From CBDDBH01 sp965225625 (GTDB lineage Bacteria > Pseudomonadota > Gammaproteobacteria > JADZEE01): a stretch of 64,000 nucleotides of DNA. Under the pieces are notes generated by a model that searched no databases, was not told where the DNA came from, and saw only the letters and a program-made list of their open reading frames with translations. The DNA lies in assembly GCA_965225625.1 (NCBI GenBank), contig CBDDBH010000034.1, forward strand, positions 434,001 through 498,000. Direction: 5' to 3'. Numbering within the stretch: position 1 is the stretch's first letter; each line of letters begins with the position of its first letter. The translations under genes were made by a program, and so were the position numbers. Shown here piece by piece: positions 11,221 through 19,673 of the stretch.

Positions 11221-12348
11221 ATGATCATCATTCTGCATCCAGAGACGGACAAGGAGAGCGAGCAATACCAGTCGTTGCTGAAATACCTCGAGCATCTGCC
11301 GAAGGTTGACTACAGCACGCATCAGGTGATCGGCAGACAACGCTCGGTCACCGAAATTTATTTGTTTGGTGATACCAGCAGCCTGGACCAAACCGAGATC
11401 GAAGGATTCGAGATCGTTGAGCGAGCCGTGCGGGTTTCGCGTGAATACCGCGTCCTGGGGCGTCATGCAGGCGACAACCGGCCGAGCAGTTTTACGTACA
11501 ACGGCGTCACTTTCAGTCAGGATGACCTTCACGTATTCGCGGGATTGTGCGCGGTCAGTACCCGTGAGCACGTTGAAGCAACGATGCGCGTACTGCGCGA
11601 CGCCGACCAGGTATGTACGCGCATGGGAGCCTACAAACCGCGAACCAGCCCCTATTCATTTCAAGGCCACGGCGAACAATGTCTGCCGTACGTATTCGAA
11701 CTTGCGGGTAAGTACGGTATCAAGGTAATCGCCATGGAGGTGACTCACGATTTGCATATCGATGAGATCCGTACCGCGCTTGAGCAGGCCGGGAATCCAA
11801 CCGGAGTAATACTGCAGATAGGCACACGCAACACCCAGAATTTTGAATTATTGAAAGCCGCGGGCCGACAGCAGGAGTTTCCGGTGTTGTTGAAACGGGG
11901 CTTCGGCATCACTTTGGAGGAATCGCTGAACGCTGCGGAATATCTGGCCACCGGGGGCAATCACCAGATTATTTTCTGCTTGCGCGGCATGAAGACGAAT
12001 ATGGGCGATCCGCATCGCAATCTCGTCGACTTCGCGCACATTCCCGTGATCAAACGTCTGACCCGTATGCCGGTGTGCATCGATCCTTCGCATTCGGTGG
12101 GTTCTCGCAACCGGGCGCCTGACGGTATCTACGATTTAATGCACGCGACCGCGCAAGGTGTTATAGCCGGCGCCAATATGGTGTTGGTCGATATTCATCC
12201 GGAGCCTATGCAGGCCCTGGTTGATGGACCACAGGCATTGACGACCGATGAATTACAGTGGTTTCTGGACGATATAGGGATTGCTCGTGATGCATGTACG
12301 CAACGGCAATTATTGGCCGAGCGCCACGGATCAGCGCCGGACGGTTAA
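11221..12348 (+). CDS. 3-deoxy-7-phosphoheptulonate synthase, type I-beta
   Basis: DAHP synthase condenses phosphoenolpyruvate and erythrose 4-phosphate, the first step to aromatic amino acids. The 375-residue protein has an N-terminal ferredoxin-like regulatory domain (about 1-85, MIIILHPETDKES onward) and a TIM barrel with GAYKPRTSPYSFQGHGE, QIGTRNTQNF, LLKRGFG and IDPSHSVGSR. Two positions differ from the Thermotoga-type sequence I recall: GPCSVE is GLCAVS, and the metal-ligand Glu in VEVHPEP is Asp (VDIHPEP). The metal-ligand Cys, His and last Asp (VDGPQAL) are kept. It is probably active but from a divergent branch. The 3' end overlaps gluQ on the other strand by 18 bp. Confidence 0.88.
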   Translation: MIIILHPETDKESEQYQSLLKYLEHLPKVDYSTHQVIGRQRSVTEIYLFGDTSSLDQTEIEGFEIVERAVRVSREYRVLGRHAGDNRPSSFTYNGVTFSQDDLHVFAGLCAVSTREHVEATMRVLRDADQVCTRMGAYKPRTSPYSFQGHGEQCLPYVFELAGKYGIKVIAMEVTHDLHIDEIRTALEQAGNPTGVILQIGTRNTQNFELLKAAGRQQEFPVLLKRGFGITLEESLNAAEYLATGGNHQIIFCLRGMKTNMGDPHRNLVDFAHIPVIKRLTRMPVCIDPSHSVGSRNRAPDGIYDLMHATAQGVIAGANMVLVDIHPEPMQALVDGPQALTTDELQWFLDDIGIARDACTQRQLLAERHGSAPDG

Positions 12349-13230
12349 TGACTTTACTCGCTGTACCTGTGACAGCTTCCAATGTTCGATCGCCCAATCG
12401 AGGATTGATTGAATCTTCATCCTTGCAAGCTCCGCAGGGGGCGCCTGACCGAGAAACCCTAGTGCCGCAACCAGTACATCTGCGGCACGCTGTGTGTCGA
12501 TTGCGACGGCCCCGGTCTGTTTGCTCAATTTGTGGCCGTCGGCATCGACTGCTACCGGCAAATGCGCGTAACGTGGGGTCGGTAGCGCGAGCAATTTTTG
12601 CAGATAAATGTGGCGCGCCGTGGCATCAATGAGATCCGCGCCGCGCACGACATCGGTGATGTTCTGCCAGGCATCATCCATGACCACCGCTAGATGGTAG
12701 GCAACTAAACCGTCCCCGCGTCGGAGCACGAAATCGCCATAGCTAGCTTCGATATTCTCATCGATCTCACCTTGAATGCGATCAATGAACTTGATCTTCT
12801 GCTGATTCGTGATGACCCGCAGGGAGCGTTCGCGTTGCCCGGGTTTTAGACCGGTTCGACACGTTCCAGGGTAGCTCCGGTCCCGCGTTTGACGACGTGA
12901 GCAAGCACACGGATAAACCAGGCCTTGTGCGCGCAACTGGGACAAGGTCTCGCGATAGTCAGCCAAACGGTGACTTTGAAAGCGTATTTGCTCGTCCGCT
13001 TCCAGGCCCAAAGCACCTAATTGCTTGATGATTAATTGTGCGGCGCCATCCGACTCGCGTGGCGGGTCGATGTCTTCCACGCGTACCACCCAAGTGCCGT
13101 TGTGTGCACGGGCATCAAGAAAACTGCCCAAGGCAGCAACGACTGAGCCGAAGTGCAACGGGCCGGTTGGTGAAGGGGCGAATCGTCCCCGGTATGGGTG
13201 CTCTGAGCGCCGCGCGTCGATAATAGTCAC
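12331..13230 (-). CDS. gluQ: Glutamyl-Q tRNA(Asp) synthetase
   Basis: GluQ-RS is a truncated glutamyl-tRNA synthetase that attaches glutamate to queuosine at position 34 of tRNA-Asp. The 299-residue product has RFAPSPTGPLHFGS (HIGH-like) and KLSKQTG (KMSKS-like). The zinc site YPCACSRRQ with Tyr and Cys in DRSYPGTCR is as in the E. coli enzyme. It lacks an anticodon-binding domain, as expected. It lies 26 bp downstream of dksA, the usual dksA-gluQ arrangement, with repeat copy 4 in the gap. queF, needed for queuosine, is close by on the same strand. Confidence 0.96.
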   Translation of the reverse strand: MTIIDARRSEHPYRGRFAPSPTGPLHFGSVVAALGSFLDARAHNGTWVVRVEDIDPPRESDGAAQLIIKQLGALGLEADEQIRFQSHRLADYRETLSQLRAQGLVYPCACSRRQTRDRSYPGTCRTGLKPGQRERSLRVITNQQKIKFIDRIQGEIDENIEASYGDFVLRRGDGLVAYHLAVVMDDAWQNITDVVRGADLIDATARHIYLQKLLALPTPRYAHLPVAVDADGHKLSKQTGAVAIDTQRAADVLVAALGFLGQAPPAELARMKIQSILDWAIEHWKLSQVQRVKSLTVRR

Positions 13231-13233
13231 GCG

Positions 13234-13247
13234 CCTTTATGCAATAT
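13234..13247 (-). repeat. Dispersed short repeat, copy 4
   Basis: The minus strand reads ATATTGCATAAAGG followed by CGCGTG. It fills most of the dksA-gluQ gap in the same orientation as these genes. It has one change from the consensus (G to A). Confidence 0.55.
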
Positions 13248-13256
13248 ATGCGCTCT

Positions 13257-14018
13257 TCAGTTCCCTTGTTTTTCTCGAATTTCATCGAGCGTCTTGCAGT
13301 CGATGCACAATGTCGCGGTCGGGCGCGCTTGCAGGCGTTGCACGCCGATCTCCACGCCACAGACTTCGCAATATCCGTAGTCGCCGGTATCCAAATCGCT
13401 AAGCGATTCGTTTATTTTCTTGATCAGCTTGCGTTCGCGGTCGCGGGTGCGCAGTTCCAACGCGAATTCCTCTTCCTGCGTCGCGCGGTCATTGGGATCA
13501 GGAAAGTTGCTCGCATCATCCTGCATGTGATGCACCGTCCGATCGACTTCTTCCATCAATTCGATGCGCCAAGAAACGAGCAACTGCCGAAAATTCTCGG
13601 CTTGCTTGGGGTTCATGTACTCGTCGCCCCGTTTGGACGCGGACTTGCGTGCGGCTTTGGGCTTGATTACGGCCGCTGCCTTTGTCTTTGCCGGAGTTTT
13701 CTTTTTAGCGCTGCTTTTGGCGGCCGTTTTCTTTCGTGTTCCCACCTTCGCGCGGGTAGCGCTTGTCTTCTTTTTAGTCGCCGCTTTGTGTGCAGATCTC
13801 TTCTTCTTAGCAGCTACCGGCTTCTTCTTAGCAGCTGCCGGCTTCTTCTTAGCAGCTACCGGTTTCTTCTTAGCAGCTGCCGGCTTCTTCTTAGCAGCTG
13901 CCGGCTTCTTCTTAGCAGCTACCTTTTTGCCGGCTACAGTTTTCTTCTTGGCGGCCGACTTTTTCGGTCGTGCCGCTACTTTCTTCTTGGAAACGGATGT
14001 CGTTGCTGCCCTCGCCAT
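13257..14018 (-). CDS. dksA: RNA polymerase-binding factor DksA with long histone H1-like N-terminal tail
   Basis: DksA binds the RNA polymerase secondary channel and, with ppGpp, tunes rRNA and stress promoters. The last 120 or so of 253 residues are a full DksA: EEVDRTVHHMQDDASNFPD, the coiled-coil tip DPNDRATQEEEF with both key Asp residues, and a four-Cys zinc finger (CEVC and CIDC, 17 residues between pairs). The first 130 residues are almost only Lys, Ala, Pro, Thr and Ser, like histone H1 tails, and contain a tandem 21-bp DNA repeat. An internal Met near 13614 could start a tail-less form. E. coli DksA has 151 residues. Long basic tails occur in DksA of some other gammaproteobacteria, from memory. 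Confidence 0.95.
   Translation of the reverse strand: MARAATTSVSKKKVAARPKKSAAKKKTVAGKKVAAKKKPAAAKKKPAAAKKKPVAAKKKPAAAKKKPVAAKKKRSAHKAATKKKTSATRAKVGTRKKTAAKSSAKKKTPAKTKAAAVIKPKAARKSASKRGDEYMNPKQAENFRQLLVSWRIELMEEVDRTVHHMQDDASNFPDPNDRATQEEEFALELRTRDRERKLIKKINESLSDLDTGDYGYCEVCGVEIGVQRLQARPTATLCIDCKTLDEIREKQGN
13801..13926. repeat. Six tandem 21-bp units inside dksA
   Basis: Units begin at 13801, 13822, 13843, 13864, 13885 and 13906. On the plus strand each reads TTCTTCTTAGCAGCT followed by six bases, mostly RCCGGC. They encode the heptad KKPAAAK or KKPVAAK in the DksA tail. Differences are mainly one A/G that switches Ala and Val, so even synonymous positions are conserved. This points to recent slippage expansion. 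Confidence 0.95.
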
Positions 14019-14099
14019 GACGGTCGTGGCCTCAGCCCAAATTTGAGGGCGGCTGTTGTACCAGAAAAAATCTAGGGGCGCAATAAAGGTCGTGTCTAG

Positions 14100-14834
14100 T
14101 TATTCGCTGAAATGTTCCAAACACATGATTGTGGCGCCTGCTACTGCTGCCGGCATTGCCAGAAAATTCACAATCGGAATCAAGGTCATCAGCATTACAC
14201 CGGCACCAAACCCCATCACCAGGCGACGATTCTGCGCCAATCGCGCTCGTTGTTCCGCAAAGGTATGCCCCCGATTGTCTAACGGATAATCTGCGTATTC
14301 GTGCGCCAGCGCCCAGGCACAATAGCCGAACCAAAAAAACGGAGCCAACGGCGGTATCAGCAGAAATAGCAGTAGAAACGGGATGGACCGTCCCGCAAAA
14401 AAGCAAAGCTTACGGATCTCTGCGCCCATTGCGGCTGCGATCTCACGCGGCATCGCAGTCCACGGCGTCGGGCGTTGCGGTGATCTTTCAACCAAAACCG
14501 CTTCCACTGCGGCCGAGAGCAGACCGTTGAACGGCGCTCCAAGCAAATTGGCAAGCAGGACAAATCCGAAGAATACGGTGCCCAGGGCGAGCAACCCAAA
14601 CAAAGGCCAGATTACCCATTTAAGCCAATCCAATCCATCCGGTAGCCACGCCTGCAACAGCTGATCAATGACTGCAAATGCATAAACTATCCCGACTGTG
14701 AACAGCACCGCATTAATAAAAAACGGCACGATGACATACAGTCTAATCCGTGGTCGCGACAATAGTTTGAGGCCGCGTAGTACATAGCTCGAACCCCGAA
14801 AAAAACCGCCGTTCACCGGCGCCGCAACTGTCAC
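14100..14834 (-). CDS. cysZ: CysZ/EI24-family membrane protein
   Basis: The 244-residue protein has the EI24/CysZ layout: an N-terminal amphipathic GGFFRGSSYVLRGLKLL, then hydrophobic segments near residues 30-55, 68-98, 145-170 and 205-235, with LGAPFNGLLSAAVE between. E. coli CysZ is a sulfate channel feeding cysteine synthesis. Homologues away from sulfur genes are often annotated only as EI24 proteins, so sulfate transport is inferred. Its ATG overlaps the queF stop as ATGA, suggesting coupled translation. No cys genes are in the window. Confidence 0.8.
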   Translation of the reverse strand: MTVAAPVNGGFFRGSSYVLRGLKLLSRPRIRLYVIVPFFINAVLFTVGIVYAFAVIDQLLQAWLPDGLDWLKWVIWPLFGLLALGTVFFGFVLLANLLGAPFNGLLSAAVEAVLVERSPQRPTPWTAMPREIAAAMGAEIRKLCFFAGRSIPFLLLFLLIPPLAPFFWFGYCAWALAHEYADYPLDNRGHTFAEQRARLAQNRRLVMGFGAGVMLMTLIPIVNFLAMPAAVAGATIMCLEHFSE

Positions 14835-15220
14835 GGCAATGTCAAAGCTGGAGGCGGGATCCAGCCCGGGGCGCGGTGCTCAGCGACGATAGTAGGATAT
14901 GTTCCTCCGCGCACGTTGAATCGGGCTTCCAATTTAGCGTAATACGGCGCGCACGCGACTATGACGTCGTCCAGGATCTTGTTGGTGACGGCCTCGTGAA
15001 ATGCGCCCTGGTCGCGATAGGACCAGATGTAGAGCTTCAGGGACTTGAGTTCAACGCAGCGGCGATTCGGTACGTATTTCAAGTTCAGTTGCGCAAAGTC
15101 GGGTTGGCCCGTGAGTGGACACACGCAGGTAAACTCGGGCATGTCGATAGAGATCGTGTAATCGCGCCCGGTCACTGGGTTTTCAAAGGTATCGAGCGTT
15201 TGTTGGGGCTGTGTCGGCAT
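14831..15220 (-). CDS. queF: NADPH-dependent preQ0 reductase, short form
   Basis: QueF reduces 7-cyano-7-deazaguanine to preQ1 in queuosine synthesis. The start at 15220 is set by AAGGAGGT five bases upstream; the ATG at 15241 precedes this site and is not preferred. The 129-residue unimodular protein has the catalytic Cys in FTCVCPLTGQPDF and the substrate Glu in CVELKSLK, followed by FHEAVTNKILDD. Length fits the Bacillus-type short QueF rather than the longer E. coli form. Together with gluQ it shows that tRNA queuosine is made and further glutamylated here. Confidence 0.96.
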   Translation of the reverse strand: MPTQPQQTLDTFENPVTGRDYTISIDMPEFTCVCPLTGQPDFAQLNLKYVPNRRCVELKSLKLYIWSYRDQGAFHEAVTNKILDDVIVACAPYYAKLEARFNVRGGTYPTIVAEHRAPGWIPPPALTLP

Positions 15221-15354
15221 AGGTAACCTCCTTGGCTTCACTGTGCTTCAGCACTATATGTTGGGGCAGGGGTTCAACACCTCTACTGTATGTCGGGTTG
15301 TCGGCCAAGCAGAAGCTTGTCTCGCCTTGAACGGATCGGCTATTCTACCCAGGC

Positions 15355-18300
15355 ATGCGTATCAGCAGGGTCAAGATCGCCGGATTTAAGTCTTTCGTAG
15401 ACCCAACTACGCTTGTGCTGTCTGGCAATCTTACCGGCGTTATTGGTCCCAACGGTTGCGGTAAATCCAACATCATCGACGCCGTTAACTGGGTCATGGG
15501 CGAAAGCTCGGCCAAGCATCTGCGCGGCGATTCCATGGCCGACGTAATATTCAACGGTTCCAAGACACGCAAACCGGTAGGCCAGGCTTCGGTGGAGATT
15601 ATCTTCGACAATTCCGATGGATCCGTGGGCGGCCAGTACGCCGGCTATGCCGAGATTGCAATAAAGCGCCAGCTCAGCCGTGATGGCGTATCGGTGTATA
15701 TGTTGAACGGCAGCCGTTGCCGGCGCAAAGATATCACCGACTTGTTTCTTGGAACAGGCTTGGGTGCGCGCAGTTACTCCGTAATCGAGCAGGGCATGAT
15801 CACGCGCGTCGTCGAAGCTAAGCCCGAAGAGTTGCGCATATTTCTCGAAGAAGCCGCGGGAATTTCCAAATACAAAGAAAGACGGCGGGAAACGGAAAAT
15901 CGTATCCGCAACACCAATGACAATTTGAGTCGACTTAATGATATTCGCGAGGAGTTGGACAATCAGCTATCGCATCTACGTCGTCAGGCCAAAGCAGCTG
16001 AACGTTTCAAGACGCTGAAGGAGGGTGAGCGTCGTCTAAGCGGTGAATTGTTGGCGCTGCGCTGGCGTAAAGTTCAGGCCGAGGGGCATGAGTTCGAACG
16101 CGTTCTGAGGCAATGCGAGACGTCAGTCGAAGCGGCGATGTCGGAGCAGCGGCTCGTCGAGCGACACAATACGCAGCTGCGCGAACAGCAAGCCGCAGCG
16201 AACGTAAGCTTCAACAAAATCCAGAGTGACTATTACGCCGTTGGCGCGGACATTTCGCGTTTTGAACAAGGGATCAAGCACGGCCAGGAACGTCGCGAAG
16301 CGCTGGAAACCGATCTGACCCACACTTTGTCGAGTCTCAAGGACGCGCAGGAGCAGGTGAGCGCCGACGAGGCCCAGATTGCGGTGATCCGTAATGAACT
16401 GGCCAGCGCCGAGCCGCAATTCGCTGAATTCGAGCTGCGCGAGGGTAGCGCTTATGAGGGACTGACCAAGTGCGAACACCGGATCCGGAGCTGGCAGGAA
16501 GCCTGGGATGCTTTCAATGATCGCGCAGCGGCTGTGTCTCGAACAGAAGATATAGAACAAACGCGGCTGGAACACATTGGTGGAAATCTCGCCTCGACGG
16601 CCGGCCGCTTGGAGAAGCTTGCGCATGAGCGTGACAAGATGTCCTCCGGGGATGCGGCCACGGAACTGCGCGGGCTGCAGTATAAATTTGAGCGTGCCAA
16701 CGAAAACCACGTCAAACTAACCGCGGAGTACCAACGACGCGTACGTAAAGGCCGCGAGTTGCGTGATTTAATCGATACGCTGGTCGTTGAGATGGACGCG
16801 GCTCGGCAGCAGCAGCAGACCATGGTGGCACGCCTCGCTTCACTGGAGGCATTGCAAAAAGCAGCCCTGGGGACGGATCAAAAGCCGTTGGCCGATTGGT
16901 TGCGGGAACATCAACTCGACGAACGGCCACGTCTGCTGCAACAGTTGGTAATCGAGACGGGTTGGGAGCTGGCGCTTGAGACCGTGATCCGAGTTCCGCT
17001 GGAATCTATCAGCGTCGAATCGTTAAATGAAGTAATCGAAAAGGCGTCGACTCTCAGCGCCGGCGCCCTGAATCTGGTGCAACGCGAGCAATTGAGTCAG
17101 GCCAGTTCACACTATGCCCAGGCCGTATTGTTGCGCGATAAAATACGCGGCGAGTGGCCGCTCGATGCGCTGTTAGGGAGAGTCTACGCAGCGGATGACC
17201 TGGCGTCGGCCGTTGCGTTGTGGAAGCGTCTGGGGTCGGACGAGTCGGTCGTTACACGTGACGGAGTCTGGTTGGGTCCGGGTTGGCTGCGAATAAACCG
17301 ACCGTCAGCCGATGCTGGCAATCTGTTGTCGCGTGCCGAAGGCATCAGGTCGCTAAAGCAGGCGGAAACATCGTTAGGCGCTCGCATTGACGAGCTGGTC
17401 AGGCGTTTGCAGAACACCCGTGGCGAACTGCAGGCCTTGGAACAGGACGATAACGCAGCAACCATACTTGAAGCTTCGCGCGAACGCGTTGCGTCTTTGC
17501 GCACCCAACTGGCAGCCAAGGAAACAGCGTTTACGCACATACGCGATCGTCTCGCCCAACTCACCGACGAGCTTAAATCTCTCGACGATGCCCAGGTTCT
17601 CGATCAGGACGAAGCGGAAACGGCGCAGCGGCGACTGGAGAATGCCCGCGCAGATTCTCAATCGCTCACGCAAGAACGCTTGAAACTAAATGAGCAGCGC
17701 ACCGCCATGCAGGACGAGCTGGCGCGTACGCGTGAACACTGGCGTAGCGTGCGCGATGAACTACATGCACTGACGGTGCATCTGGAGACCCAACGCTCGC
17801 AGCAAAAGTCCTTGGATCAGACGCTGCAGCGCTATCGCGACATTATCGAGCAGACGCGTGCGCGCGCAGATGAACTACGCAGTGCGCTGGACGTCGCCGA
17901 TACCCCCATAGAGCAGATGCGCGAACAACTTGCGGCTAAGCTCGAACAACGTATTGAGATTGAAACCAAACTGAGCGTCGCGCGCAAGGCCCTGGAACAG
18001 ATCGATAGCGACTTGCGCGATGGGGAGCAACAGCGCTCGGAGCGCGAGCAGCGTGTGCAAACGCAGCGCGATGCACTCGAGCAGGCGCGCGTTGAGGAGC
18101 GTGCACTCGAGGTACGTATGCAAAGTGTTGCGGAACAGCTCGACGGTGCTGGCCACAAATTGCAGGAAATCCTCGAAACACTAAGTGAGGAGCGTGACGA
18201 GGAGACTTGTGCGGCCGACATCGAGGCGGTCGAACGGCGCATTGCGCGTCTGGGCCCAATCAACCTGGCAGCTATTGACGAATATGAACAGCTGGCCGAG

Positions 18301-18867
18301 CGCAAGGCATACCTTGACAAGCAGCATGAGGATGTTGCTGAGGCACTGGCTACGCTGCAAGAAGCGATACGCAAGATAGACCGCGAAACACGTACGCGCT
18401 TCAAAGAGACCTACGACAAAGTAAATTCGGGATTGCAGGATAAATTCCCCGTTCTTTTTGGCGGCGGACATGCATATCTGGAACTTACCGGTGAGGATTT
18501 GTTGGAGACCGGCGTTACCGTGATGGCGCGCCCGCCGGGTAAGCGCAACAGTAATATCCATCTGCTTTCCGGTGGCGAGAAGGCGCTGACGGCAGCAGCA
18601 CTGATATTCGCTATATTCGAGCTCAATCCGGCGCCTTTCTGTTTGCTGGACGAAGTCGATGCGCCGCTTGATGACGCTAATATCTATCGGTTTTGCGACT
18701 TGCTGCGGTCCATGGCGGGTCAGGTACAATTCGTATTTATTACGCACAACAAGATTACGATGGAGATTGCAGATCAGCTGGTCGGTGTCACTATGCAGGA
18801 AGCCGGGGTGTCACGCTTCGTCGCCGTGGACATGGACGAAGCTGTGGAAATGGCCGCAATCGCCTGA
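15355..18867 (+). CDS. smc: Chromosome segregation ATPase SMC
   Basis: SMC dimers organise and separate sister chromosomes. The 1170-residue product begins MRISRVKIAGFKSFVDPTT, with Walker A GPNGCGKSN near residue 35 and the Q-loop region in VNWVMGESSAKHLRG. Two long coiled coils flank a hinge at about residues 510-660. The C-terminal head has LLSGGEKALTAAAL and Walker B CLLDEVDAPLDD. Having smc rather than mukB fits non-enteric gammaproteobacteria. scpA and scpB are not adjacent. zipA follows after 35 bp and ligA overlaps zipA, so these three probably form one transcript. Confidence 0.98.
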   Translation: MRISRVKIAGFKSFVDPTTLVLSGNLTGVIGPNGCGKSNIIDAVNWVMGESSAKHLRGDSMADVIFNGSKTRKPVGQASVEIIFDNSDGSVGGQYAGYAEIAIKRQLSRDGVSVYMLNGSRCRRKDITDLFLGTGLGARSYSVIEQGMITRVVEAKPEELRIFLEEAAGISKYKERRRETENRIRNTNDNLSRLNDIREELDNQLSHLRRQAKAAERFKTLKEGERRLSGELLALRWRKVQAEGHEFERVLRQCETSVEAAMSEQRLVERHNTQLREQQAAANVSFNKIQSDYYAVGADISRFEQGIKHGQERREALETDLTHTLSSLKDAQEQVSADEAQIAVIRNELASAEPQFAEFELREGSAYEGLTKCEHRIRSWQEAWDAFNDRAAAVSRTEDIEQTRLEHIGGNLASTAGRLEKLAHERDKMSSGDAATELRGLQYKFERANENHVKLTAEYQRRVRKGRELRDLIDTLVVEMDAARQQQQTMVARLASLEALQKAALGTDQKPLADWLREHQLDERPRLLQQLVIETGWELALETVIRVPLESISVESLNEVIEKASTLSAGALNLVQREQLSQASSHYAQAVLLRDKIRGEWPLDALLGRVYAADDLASAVALWKRLGSDESVVTRDGVWLGPGWLRINRPSADAGNLLSRAEGIRSLKQAETSLGARIDELVRRLQNTRGELQALEQDDNAATILEASRERVASLRTQLAAKETAFTHIRDRLAQLTDELKSLDDAQVLDQDEAETAQRRLENARADSQSLTQERLKLNEQRTAMQDELARTREHWRSVRDELHALTVHLETQRSQQKSLDQTLQRYRDIIEQTRARADELRSALDVADTPIEQMREQLAAKLEQRIEIETKLSVARKALEQIDSDLRDGEQQRSEREQRVQTQRDALEQARVEERALEVRMQSVAEQLDGAGHKLQEILETLSEERDEETCAADIEAVERRIARLGPINLAAIDEYEQLAERKAYLDKQHEDVAEALATLQEAIRKIDRETRTRFKETYDKVNSGLQDKFPVLFGGGHAYLELTGEDLLETGVTVMARPPGKRNSNIHLLSGGEKALTAAALIFAIFELNPAPFCLLDEVDAPLDDANIYRFCDLLRSMAGQVQFVFITHNKITMEIADQLVGVTMQEAGVSRFVAVDMDEAVEMAAIA

Positions 18868-18902
18868 CCTTTGCGCCGCGCGCGCCGGAATTCTATAGCT
18901 CG

Positions 18903-19673
18903 ATGCCGAGCCTCCGCGTCACCCTGCTGGTAATTGGCCTCGGTATTATTGCCGGTATTTACTTGTGGGGCGTGGCGCAGAGTCGTCGTCGGTTTCCCCT
19001 TGGCCGCCCGAATCCCAATGCGCATGCGGCGCGCCGTCCGGAATTGACTTTCGATGGGCTGGATCACCTTGATCAGGTGGACGCGCTCGCCCAATTTGGT
19101 GATGCCGCTGATGCAACGGATGCGGTCACGGAATCATTGCCGGTAATTGGCGCCGCCGTAACCTCCGATGAGCCCGAACAACAACTCGGTGATCCGCAAC
19201 TCGACCTGGGATTCACCGCGACCGTGCCGAGCATGCCGGCGCGTCCTGTTGCACAACGTATCATCGTTTTGTTTGTAACTACCGCGGAGCAGGAACAAAT
19301 TCGCGGCGAAGCGTTACTCGATGCGATGCGGGAATTCGGCTTGCGCCACGGCGATATGCGTATCTTCCATCATTATGGTGTCGGCACAATTCACTCCGAG
19401 CAGCCTCTATTTAGCGTCGCCAATATGTATGAGCCCGGTGAATTCGAGCTTTCTCAGATGGAGATGATGCATACGCGTGGCTTGGCTATGTTTATGCGTC
19501 TACCGGTGGAAATCGACGGACTGGTTGCCTTCGAGCTGATGCTCAACACGGCGCAACGCATTGCTGAACGCTTTTCCGGCACGGTGTTGGACGATGATCA
19601 TCAACCCCTGGAACCCCAGGCCATTGATCAGATCCGCGAGACCATTACGCTGTTCGAACATGAGCGGGTCTAA
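18903..19673 (+). CDS. zipA: Cell division protein ZipA
   Basis: ZipA tethers FtsZ to the inner membrane. The start at 18903 gives 256 residues with an N-terminal membrane helix (VTLLVIGLGIIAGIYLWGV), a charged and acidic linker, and a C-terminal FtsZ-binding domain of about 140 residues (IIVLFVTTAEQEQIRGEALL to LFEHERV) containing FSVANMYEPGEFELSQM. The frame is open further upstream inside smc, but the membrane helix fixes the start. The order smc-zipA-ligA is conserved in gammaproteobacteria and supports the call. Confidence 0.94.
   Translation: MPSLRVTLLVIGLGIIAGIYLWGVAQSRRRFPLGRPNPNAHAARRPELTFDGLDHLDQVDALAQFGDAADATDAVTESLPVIGAAVTSDEPEQQLGDPQLDLGFTATVPSMPARPVAQRIIVLFVTTAEQEQIRGEALLDAMREFGLRHGDMRIFHHYGVGTIHSEQPLFSVANMYEPGEFELSQMEMMHTRGLAMFMRLPVEIDGLVAFELMLNTAQRIAERFSGTVLDDDHQPLEPQAIDQIRETITLFEHERV

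Noticed and set aside
13801..13926. Regular 21-bp repeats resembling a small CRISPR array
   Set aside because: There are no spacers; the units are contiguous and in frame within dksA.
13239..14075. 278-codon plus-strand frame with repeated Leu/Ser/Arg heptads
   Set aside because: It is the antisense of dksA; the repeat pattern is the complement of the Lys/Ala coding repeat.
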